From: Rhodobacterales bacterium UBA3080
GTDB taxonomy: Bacteria; Pseudomonadota; Alphaproteobacteria; Rhodobacterales; Rhodobacteraceae
DNA: 11,081 nt
Direction of reading: 5' to 3'
NCBI GenBank assembly: GCA_002366645.1
Contig: DFBM01000063.1
Location: 1 to 11,081, forward strand
A program made the translations under genes and the position numbers. Below the pieces are notes generated by a model. The model saw nothing but the letters and a program-made list of their open reading frames with translations. It did not search any database and was not told the DNA's origin. The stretch's first letter is position 1. Each line of letters opens with the position of its first letter. Positions 5,747 to 11,081 of this stretch are shown piece by piece.

Positions 5747-7438
5747 CTACTCGTCAGCGAAGATTTTCCTATCTTTATTTTCGGCAAGCTGCACACGCGC
5801 AATTGATCGGGCTGTTCTGAATATGGCATTTAAAATCTCAAGAAGTTCGATTTCGCGAACGTAAGCAGCCAAATAAGCTTTATCTCCCGTCAGCAGGCTC
5901 GCGCCGCTGAGCTCGAACTCTTGGTGAAGTTGTTTAACACCAACTTTTCGATTGCGAACATCGGTGGCGAGCTCACTGTCGTGTTGAACCACAGCCCGAA
6001 CAGCATCTTCCAGAGCATCAACAATATTGCGGTTGATGTTGTCCAATTTCGCGGTGCGTTCGAGGTCCTGCTTTCCGCCTTCTTCGACCCGCTTCCGTGT
6101 AGACGTCGCAATGTCAATCGCCACGCGATCCCCAATGTATTCGAGACTATTCGCCACCTCCAACAACCGCAAAACATCGCGACCATCGTCGTCGCGAAGG
6201 CTGGAGCTGCTGATCTTACCCAGATAGGCCACAATAGCGCGGTGCAAGGCGTCCACGGATTTATCGAGCGCTATGACCTCACTCATTCCTTTGGCTGTGG
6301 GATGGGTGGCCGACTCGAACCCGCTTTTCAACATGGTTATGACCTGATCGCCCATTCGATCCAGTTCGAACCGCACGTTATTCAACGCGACCGCGGGAGT
6401 AGAAAGCAAAACCGGGTCAAGAAACTTGGGTACTGCAGATTCTTCGACTTTCAGTGGTCGATCCGGCACAAGCCACTCAACGAAGCGTGCCAAATGTGTT
6501 GTAAACCCGATAAACAATGCAGTGTTCGCGATATTAAAAATCGTGTGTGCATTCGCTATTTGCCGTGGGGCATCCGCAGCCGCGCGAGCGGTACCTGTTA
6601 GATCGTCAGAAGTTGGCGAGATTCCTCGAACAAATTCAGCTAGTTCCGGTATGAACGCAATCCAGATCACGACCCCGGCAACATTGAACAACAGGTGCAC
6701 AATGGCCGCCCACACAGCCTCGCGAGGCTTGCCTATGGCGGCCAAACCTGCCGTCGCACAAGTTCCAATATTCGCCCCCAACGCGATCGCAATCGCGGTT
6801 TCGAGGTCAATAATCCCCTGCCCGGCCATGACTATTACAATTCCGGTTGTTGCCGCCGAAGACTGAATCACAGCCGTGAAAATCGCGCCAGCAATCGCCG
6901 CGGCAATTACTGTGTCCAAGTTCACCAATGCCTCCAGAAAGGGTTGGTGGGATCTTAGCGGTGCCATAGCATCGCTCATGATGCTCATCCCGTAAAAAAC
7001 GAGCCCAAAGCCCAAAACCATCCGACCGTATTGCTTTAACGTTTTGCTCGGAGCGAGAAAAGTCACACCAAACCCGACCGTAATCGCAGGCAACGCAATG
7101 GCCGAAACTTTAAACGCAAGGATTTGGGCAGTGATCGTACTGCCAATATTAGCACCCAAAATTACGCTTACACTCTGGGCCATCGACAGCAATCCAGCCG
7201 AAATGAATCCAACCAAGATCACGGTCGTTACAGAGGATGAATTTACGACCGCCGTTATAAAAGCCCCTACCCCTACCCCCATAAATCTGTTTCGCGTGAG
7301 CTTTGCCAATACATCTTTCAGATAGCTACCCGCAGCTTGTTTCAGCGCGTCGGTCATTATATCCATACCGAAAAGGAAAAGAGCGAGACCGCCAAATAGA
7401 CCGGTAAAAAGAGTAAATTGATTAAGCGTGGGTTCCAT
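5747..7438 (-). CDS. Na+/phosphate cotransporter family protein with C-terminal PhoU-like domain
   Basis: This 563-residue protein has two inverted membrane repeats of the Na/Pi cotransporter (NptA/YjbB) family. Each carries a serine-rich signature and a GANIG motif: NSSSVTT (66-72) with GANIGS (95-100), and QSSAATT (192-198) with GANIGT (221-226). Hydrophobic segments fill about residues 8-320. From about 340 to 555 the protein is soluble and helical, like PhoU, with ELDRMGDQV and SLEYIGDRVA as typical helix pieces. Known of the family: NptA-type proteins take up Pi with sodium, whereas E. coli YjbB exports Pi; direction here is not decidable. The ATG at 7438 has no clear ribosome binding site and lies 13 bases after the stress-protein stop, so translation is probably coupled. 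It is the last gene of the three-gene unit. Confidence 0.92.
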   Translation of the reverse strand: MEPTLNQFTLFTGLFGGLALFLFGMDIMTDALKQAAGSYLKDVLAKLTRNRFMGVGVGAFITAVVNSSSVTTVILVGFISAGLLSMAQSVSVILGANIGSTITAQILAFKVSAIALPAITVGFGVTFLAPSKTLKQYGRMVLGFGLVFYGMSIMSDAMAPLRSHQPFLEALVNLDTVIAAAIAGAIFTAVIQSSAATTGIVIVMAGQGIIDLETAIAIALGANIGTCATAGLAAIGKPREAVWAAIVHLLFNVAGVVIWIAFIPELAEFVRGISPTSDDLTGTARAAADAPRQIANAHTIFNIANTALFIGFTTHLARFVEWLVPDRPLKVEESAVPKFLDPVLLSTPAVALNNVRFELDRMGDQVITMLKSGFESATHPTAKGMSEVIALDKSVDALHRAIVAYLGKISSSSLRDDDGRDVLRLLEVANSLEYIGDRVAIDIATSTRKRVEEGGKQDLERTAKLDNINRNIVDALEDAVRAVVQHDSELATDVRNRKVGVKQLHQEFELSGASLLTGDKAYLAAYVREIELLEILNAIFRTARSIARVQLAENKDRKIFADE

Positions 7439-7451
7439 AATCGATTTTCAG

Positions 7452-7955
7452 CTAATCTGGCTGCTTCGGTTGATCGCTTTTCACCACAACCACAGGCACT
7501 TTTGACCCCTGAAGCACGTGTGTAGCGACCGATCCGAGAAGAAGATTGGACAAACCCGAGCGGCCTCGAGTTCCGATCACAATCAATTGGGCATTCTCAT
7601 GGTCTGCCACCTCGATAATGCGGCCCGCCGGTAAACCGGCTACAAATTTCTTGTCAATGATCGGCGCGTTATCTAATTCGGCGTAAGCTTTGGAAGCCAT
7701 CTGAATGAAGGCTTCCATTTTCTCCAAGGCAACTTCTTCTAGCGGCAGAAGAGCGGATTGCCCCAGCTTATTGTAAAACCCCGGTTTTTCCGCTGGATCA
7801 TGGACTACATGCAGAACAATTATCGGCGCGGAAATCAACGCGGCCTGCTTCACACCCCAGATAAAAGCCGCTTCGCTATCGGATGAAAAGTCGACAGCGA
7901 TCAGTATCGGTTCAGCACCTTTTGTCTTAAACGAAATATCCGTCATATCATCCAC
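7452..7955 (-). CDS. Universal stress protein (UspA family, ATP-binding type)
   Basis: This 167-residue protein is a single Usp domain. It starts its first strand with ILIAVDFSSDSEAA (17-30) and carries the ATP-binding motif G-x2-G-x9-G-S as Gly128, Gly131, Gly141 and Ser142. The final strand VPVVVV (153-158) is the usual dimer edge. ATP-binding Usp proteins act as cytoplasmic energy or stress sensors; no enzymatic role is implied. The start is GTG at 7955, placed by GAGGTGA three bases upstream; the nearby in-frame ATG at 7946 is too far from that site. The gene lies 29 bases after the phosphate permease and 13 bases before the Na/Pi transporter, so all three are probably one transcript. Its position between two phosphate transporters suggests that it senses or adjusts phosphate or ATP status, which is inference. 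Confidence 0.92.
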   Translation of the reverse strand: MDDMTDISFKTKGAEPILIAVDFSSDSEAAFIWGVKQAALISAPIIVLHVVHDPAEKPGFYNKLGQSALLPLEEVALEKMEAFIQMASKAYAELDNAPIIDKKFVAGLPAGRIIEVADHENAQLIVIGTRGRSGLSNLLLGSVATHVLQGSKVPVVVVKSDQPKQPD

Positions 7956-7958
7956 TGG

Positions 7959-7965
7959 TCACCTC
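7959..7965 (-). promoter_or_regulatory. Ribosome binding site for the GTG start of the stress protein
   Basis: GAGGTGA on the minus strand, a seven-base match to the 16S rRNA tail, 3 bases before GTG 7955. It decides the GTG start over the ATG three codons later. Confidence 0.7.
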
Positions 7966-7984
7966 GAACCTGTCGCTTCCAGCC

Positions 7985-9610
7985 TTACGGTATCAGCATA
8001 CCGCGTAGCATGAAGAAAAACATCGCCGCGAGCAGCCCAGAAACCGGTACGGTTATGATCCACGCACCCGCAATCTTGAAAAGCATTTTCCGCTTTACCA
8101 ACTCGACCCGATGAATCTTTTTCAGATCCCTTCTTTCCGATTTATTAATTATTGCCGCCTTGTCTTGCTTCATCACACGCAACATTATTGATCGTTCACT
8201 GATTGAAGCTGCTTCGAACTGTGTCAAAAAAGCTTCGACTTCTTCCGGGTGTTCATCCATATGATGTTCGCGAATATCGGCAATCATAATTGCATAATTC
8301 CGTTTCAGATATTCACGTAAGAAACCGACGCCAAAAACACCACCAACCGCGATGTGGGTTGAACTCACGGGTAGACCAAGCTGTGACGCAATAATGACTG
8401 TAATAGCTGCCGAAATCGCGATGCAGAAGGCGCGTGTTTTGTCCAACTCGGTGATTTCCGAGCCGACGGTCCGGATCAAGCGTGGTCCAAACAGTGCCAG
8501 CCCTAGCGAAATTCCGACCGCGCCAATCATCATCACCCATAAGGGAATTGAGGCCTTGGTCGAGATCACTCCGGTTGACAGCGCGTCCGCTATGCCTGCA
8601 AGCGGACCAACCGCATTCGCCACATCGTTCGCCCCGTGCGCAAAACTAAGCATGGCTGCGGCAAAAATAAGAGGAATCGTGAACAGACTATTCACGCTGG
8701 ATTTATCGTTCGGAAGATCTTTCGCAACCTTTTTGATACGCCAGTTAACCAATAGGTAGATCAACACCGCCGCGATCAGACCAAGCCCAGCAGCCTCGTA
8801 AAACGACATCTTCCACAGGTTCTTGAGCCCCTTGAGCGCAAGATACGTTCCAAAAGACCAAGCCATAATAGCGATCAAGATCGGCACCACGCGCATCGCC
8901 GAGCCGATTATATCACGCTTGTAATTCACCGAACGCTTAATGGTGAAAAGAAATAACGCCGCGATTACGCCCCCGAATAATGGCGATATCACCCAACTGG
9001 CAACAATCTTTCCGACCTGCCCCCAATCCGCGATACCTAGTCCACCTGCCGCGATACCGGCCCCGAGAACACCCCCTACAATCGAATGAGTCGTAGAAAC
9101 CGGCGCCCCAACTGCCGTGGCGAAGTTCAGCCAAAGCGCAGCGGCCAACAATGCTGCAATCATCAACCAGACGAATTCATCCGTACTCCCGATTAAATCA
9201 GGGGAAATAATGCCTTTTTTGATGGTGCCAACAACATCTCCACCCGCAATCAAAGCACCGGCGGACTCAAACACAATCGCAATCAGAATGGCCCCGAAAA
9301 GGGTTATGGCCTGCGAACCGACGGCAGGACCTACATTATTGGCGACATCATTGGCACCGATATTCATCGCCATGTATCCGCCGATCGTGGCAGCAGCGAC
9401 CAGCATCACTCCGCCAGGACCATCGCCCATAACGGTTGTCGCGTAGATCATAATTCCCACGATAAACAAAACCGCGATACCAATCCGGCCTAACTCCTCC
9501 CGAGTTGCCTTCGCAGTTTTTTGTATACCTTTTACGTCGATAAAATCCTGATCCATACCGCCACTCTCTTGTACTGACATTGTTGGCGCTAAGGGTATCA
9601 ACTCGTGCAC
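7985..9610 (-). CDS. PiT-family inorganic phosphate permease
   Basis: This 541-residue membrane protein has the duplicated PHO4/PiT signature: GANDVANNVGPAVGS (85-99) and GANDVANAVGPLAG (326-339). The paired motifs GAPVSTTHSIVGG (168-180) and GLPVSSTHIAVGG (412-424) follow. A charged, probably cytoplasmic stretch spans about residues 433-505, and a last hydrophobic helix follows. PiT permeases take up phosphate, often as a metal-phosphate complex, driven by protons or sodium. The longest reading starts at GTG 9610, with only a weak AGGG upstream. ATG at 9580 and ATG at 9556 are alternatives. The one at 9556 has a GAGAG-like site and would fit an FNR-activated promoter whose box is at 9620-9633. 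First gene of the unit with the stress protein and the Na/Pi transporter. Confidence 0.94.
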   Translation of the reverse strand: MHELIPLAPTMSVQESGGMDQDFIDVKGIQKTAKATREELGRIGIAVLFIVGIMIYATTVMGDGPGGVMLVAAATIGGYMAMNIGANDVANNVGPAVGSQAITLFGAILIAIVFESAGALIAGGDVVGTIKKGIISPDLIGSTDEFVWLMIAALLAAALWLNFATAVGAPVSTTHSIVGGVLGAGIAAGGLGIADWGQVGKIVASWVISPLFGGVIAALFLFTIKRSVNYKRDIIGSAMRVVPILIAIMAWSFGTYLALKGLKNLWKMSFYEAAGLGLIAAVLIYLLVNWRIKKVAKDLPNDKSSVNSLFTIPLIFAAAMLSFAHGANDVANAVGPLAGIADALSTGVISTKASIPLWVMMIGAVGISLGLALFGPRLIRTVGSEITELDKTRAFCIAISAAITVIIASQLGLPVSSTHIAVGGVFGVGFLREYLKRNYAIMIADIREHHMDEHPEEVEAFLTQFEAASISERSIMLRVMKQDKAAIINKSERRDLKKIHRVELVKRKMLFKIAGAWIITVPVSGLLAAMFFFMLRGMLIP

Positions 9611-9619
9611 TTACAACCC

Positions 9620-9633
9620 TTGATTTGAATCAA
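9620..9633. promoter_or_regulatory. FNR/Anr-type binding site
   Basis: TTGAT-TTGA-ATCAA is an exact match to the TTGAT-N4-ATCAA consensus for FNR, Anr and FnrL proteins. It lies 9 bases upstream of the longest reading of the phosphate permease gene. If the TGATAC at 9600-9595 contributes to a -10 element, the box centre would be near -41, the class II activation position; the transcript would then start inside the longest reading, favouring the ATG at 9556. If instead the upstream TTGGCA/TAAAAT pair is the promoter, the box lies just after the start point and would repress. Confidence 0.65.
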
Positions 9634-9649
9634 CTGCGGACCCGTCGCT

Positions 9650-9676
9650 ATTTTACCTTGCTCTACTAGGTGCCAA
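9650..9676 (-). promoter_or_regulatory. Weak promoter candidate for the phosphate operon
   Basis: TTGGCA (9676-9671) and TAAAAT (9655-9650) on the minus strand, separated by only 15 bases. The hexamers are fair but the spacing is short. Confidence 0.3.
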
Positions 9677-9740
9677 CCGAGGAGCGGCGATACAGTTATG
9701 CGAAAGCCCCACCAACACTGCACTTCCTAAGGTAGATTTT

Positions 9741-9768
9741 TTGGGTGCGATAAGCACTGAAGCATAAT
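9741..9768 (+). promoter_or_regulatory. Promoter candidate upstream of the outer-membrane protein gene
   Basis: TTGGGT (9741-9746), a 16-base spacer, then CATAAT (9763-9768). A transcript from here would run antisense to the small ORF at 9786-9902 and have a leader of more than 160 bases. A second option is TTGACC (9941-9946) with TTAATT (9963-9968), which would place the start point inside the predicted coding region. Confidence 0.3.
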
Positions 9769-9785
9769 CCAAAGGCCGAAATTAC

Positions 9786-9902
9786 CTAGACGCCAGCGGC
9801 GTTGGAATAACCGTTAACGTACGCCAAACCGACAAAAATACCGTCAATACCGTTTTCCGAAAGTCCGTTCTCTATTCGGATACCAGTGTTGAAACGGGGC
9901 AC
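9786..9902 (-). CDS. Possible 38-residue small protein
   Basis: GTG at 9902-9900 opens a 38-codon frame ending in TAG at 9788-9786. AGGAG lies 7 bases upstream, a strong ribosome binding site for so small a frame. The peptide begins MPRFNTGIRIENGLSENG and ends in GYSNAAGV. It is rich in Gly and Asn, with a mildly hydrophobic middle (GIFVGLAYV), no cysteines and no transmembrane helix. I do not recognise it. It could be a real small protein, the tail of a decayed gene, or chance. It reads divergently from the outer-membrane protein, whose predicted start is 38 bases away. Confidence 0.3.
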   Translation of the reverse strand: MPRFNTGIRIENGLSENGIDGIFVGLAYVNGYSNAAGV

Positions 9903-9940
9903 AGCTCCGCTCCTCAATTACTCGCATACGAAACATTCAA

Positions 9941-10699
9941 TTGACCGTTGAATCTCAAGCCCTTAATTTCCGCGAACGATTTCTTAACCGTTACATTGAG
10001 GTACCTGCCGTAAACACACTAACAATAGCTTCTCTTTCTTTACTTGGCCTTTCGGCTGTAAGCGCTCATGCTGGTAATTATATCGCACCCGACATGGTCT
10101 CAACAACTGTTGCCGCTCCGGACATGACTGACTGGTCAGGCACTTATCTGGGTGCTTTGGGCTCCTTCAGCACCGGTACTCAGGTTGAGTCTTGGGAGGA
10201 TGGCTTTGGCGGATACGCAGATTTAGAATATAACTTGGATGGTTCTTTGTATGGGGCTTTCGCTGGTTACAATATACAAAACGGCTCTTTTGTTTACGGT
10301 ATTGAGGCGGCCTACATGGCCGGGGACGTTTTATCGGGTGATTATACGCTAGACTCAAACACCGGATGGAGCATCTATGATTTGCGTTATAATAGTATTT
10401 TCGATCTAAAGGCGCGCGCTGGCGTAGCTGCCGGTAAAGCGCTCTTGTACGCTTTTGTCGGTGGGTCAACATCACAGTTTGAAGCTTTGAGCGCAGGTTT
10501 GGTTTTAGGGGGACCTTATTCAGCTTCGGGTTTCAACTACGGCGTCGGTGTTGACGTTCTAGTTTCGGAAAAAATATTCTTGGGGGCTGAATACATTGTG
10601 CGCGACTTATCCGCAGATTATGGAGCAGATTCTGGTGGCTGGGTGGTCGAGGGCGTTAATATCCAATCAATGCAGATTCGCGCCGGTATAAAGTTCTAA
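9941..10699 (+). CDS. Small outer-membrane beta-barrel protein (Omp25/porin-like)
   Basis: This 252-residue reading looks like the eight-stranded outer-membrane proteins common in alphaproteobacteria. A hydrophobic signal segment, TLTIASLSLLGLSAVSAHA (26-44), ends in a typical cleavage site before GNY. The mature part starts with the family-like DWSGTYLGALGS (64-75). It then shows alternating, Gly- and aromatic-rich strands such as GAFAGYNIQNGSFVYGIEAAY (about 105-125), and ends in a C-terminal phenylalanine (MQIRAGIKF), as barrels do. The start is doubtful. TTG at 9941 is the only standard start codon in the frame but has no ribosome binding site and gives an overlong signal peptide. GAGG at 9998-10001 points instead to codon 24, which is GTA. 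The gene is followed by a strong terminator and appears monocistronic. Function beyond envelope structure is unknown. Confidence 0.8.
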   Translation: MTVESQALNFRERFLNRYIEVPAVNTLTIASLSLLGLSAVSAHAGNYIAPDMVSTTVAAPDMTDWSGTYLGALGSFSTGTQVESWEDGFGGYADLEYNLDGSLYGAFAGYNIQNGSFVYGIEAAYMAGDVLSGDYTLDSNTGWSIYDLRYNSIFDLKARAGVAAGKALLYAFVGGSTSQFEALSAGLVLGGPYSASGFNYGVGVDVLVSEKIFLGAEYIVRDLSADYGADSGGWVVEGVNIQSMQIRAGIKF

Positions 10700-10720
10700 A
10701 TTAAACGCCAATCACCGATT

Positions 10721-10752
10721 AAGAAGCAGGGATTGCACTCCCTGCTTCTTTT
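10721..10752 (+). terminator. Intrinsic terminator after the outer-membrane protein gene
   Basis: AAGAAGCAGGGA and TCCCTGCTTCTT form a perfect 12-bp stem with a 6-base loop (TTGCAC), and the strand ends in a run of T (TTCTTTT). It begins 21 bases after the stop of the outer-membrane protein gene. In the other direction the tail is poor in T, so it should work mainly on the plus strand. Confidence 0.88.
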
Positions 10753-11081
10753 ACGTCTCAAGCTTAGCATAAATCTAATGCATTGCGGCGAAACTAACGT
10801 GCATCCTACTGGAAATATTAGTGAAATCTGGTCAGCTCTGCTGGTTTGTGCAACCGACGGCAACTAAACATCATGCCCTCCATTTTCTGCGCATGATTGT
10901 AATCATCAGCAACAACCACGCTCAGCGCATCTCCCAACTCAAGTAAAAACTGTCGGGCTACCGCCACAAAATTACGTGCCGCCCCAATACCCGTGTGGTA
11001 AACGTCCACCGTTCGCACCGCTGGGGTCTGAACCAAATGGCGTTCTGTTCATCAATACGGTACTTTTGAAGTGGTCCGGTA
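10753..11081. other. Right-end region without a recognised gene
   Basis: This 329-base stretch follows the terminator. The only notable frame is a 72-codon minus-strand reading (11036-10818) from a TTG start. It contains GIGAARNFVAVARQFLLELG and VVVADDYNHAQKM. I do not recognise it. A second minus-strand frame, open from the right edge, reads KYRIDEQNAIWF before it ends near 10965. The two could be pieces of one gene broken by a frameshift, or both could be chance. Confidence 0.35.
10818..11036 (-). CDS. Doubtful 72-residue reading frame
   Basis: TTG start, no clear ribosome binding site, stop TAA at 10820-10818. The composition is protein-like in the middle (a possible amphipathic helix followed by a short strand and VADD), but no family signature is visible. 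It may be the C-terminal remnant of a gene entering from the right. Weakly supported. Confidence 0.2.
   Translation of the reverse strand: MVQTPAVRTVDVYHTGIGAARNFVAVARQFLLELGDALSVVVADDYNHAQKMEGMMFSCRRLHKPAELTRFH

Larger units (their letters stand above)
9611..9940. other. Intergenic region between the phosphate operon and the outer-membrane protein gene
   Basis: This 330-base divergent region contains no recognised gene. It holds the FNR-type box, weak promoter-like hexamers on both strands, and a possible small ORF on the minus strand (9786-9902). I see no tRNA or clear hairpin RNA in it. Confidence 0.6.

Noticed and set aside
5921..6601. 226-codon plus-strand frame opposite the Na/Pi transporter
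   Set aside because: Long but without recognisable features, and opposite a clear transporter and PhoU-like domain.
10167..10475. 102-codon minus-strand frame inside the outer-membrane protein gene
   Set aside because: Arg-, Tyr- and Pro-rich composition with no family signature; antisense shadow of the barrel gene.
1..11081. CRISPR array, insertion sequence, tRNA or rRNA
   Set aside because: No regularly spaced direct repeats, transposase signature with terminal repeats, cloverleaf or rRNA-like segment was seen on either strand.

Overview
The window carries a facultative-autotroph locus from a proteobacterium, most likely an alphaproteobacterium. The evidence is a form II RuBisCO with its CbbQ/CbbO activase genes and a divergent CbbR-type LysR regulator, an Omp25-like small beta-barrel protein at the right end, and a perfect FNR-type site (TTGAT-N4-ATCAA). 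The exact taxon cannot be read from the sequence.

Layout. Positions 1-2951, minus strand: cbbM, cbbQ and the first 206 codons of cbbO, transcribed leftwards in that order and cut off by the left edge. A stable hairpin and a 12-bp palindrome lie between cbbM and cbbQ. Positions 2952-3079: divergent control region with an A+T-rich dyad overlapping a good cbbR promoter. Positions 3080-4033, plus strand: cbbR. Positions 4030-5629, minus strand: an iron-type alcohol dehydrogenase and a hotdog thioesterase, ending tail-to-tail on cbbR with a 4-bp overlap. Positions 5747-9610, minus strand: a three-gene unit of PiT phosphate permease, universal stress protein, and Na+/Pi cotransporter fused to a PhoU-like domain. 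Positions 9611-9940: a 330-bp control region with the FNR site and a possible 38-residue small gene. Positions 9941-10699, plus strand: the outer-membrane protein, followed by a strong intrinsic terminator. Positions 10753-11081 hold only a weak, unrecognised reading frame.

How the parts fit together. CbbR probably controls cbbMQO and itself from the shared dyad. CbbQ and CbbO form the AAA+ remodelling complex that frees form II RuBisCO from inhibitory sugar phosphates. The PiT / stress protein / Na-Pi unit looks like a phosphate-homeostasis module: one permease of an uptake family, one of a family that can import or export Pi, and an ATP-binding stress protein between them. The FNR box suggests control by oxygen. 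The link between phosphate transport and carbon fixation (sugar-phosphate demand under low oxygen) is inference from proximity. The dehydrogenase and thioesterase have no clear place in this scheme.

The least explained signals are the FNR-linked phosphate module, the absence of a normal start codon where the outer-membrane protein should begin, the small ORF opposite it, and four evenly spaced GATC sites before the dehydrogenase.
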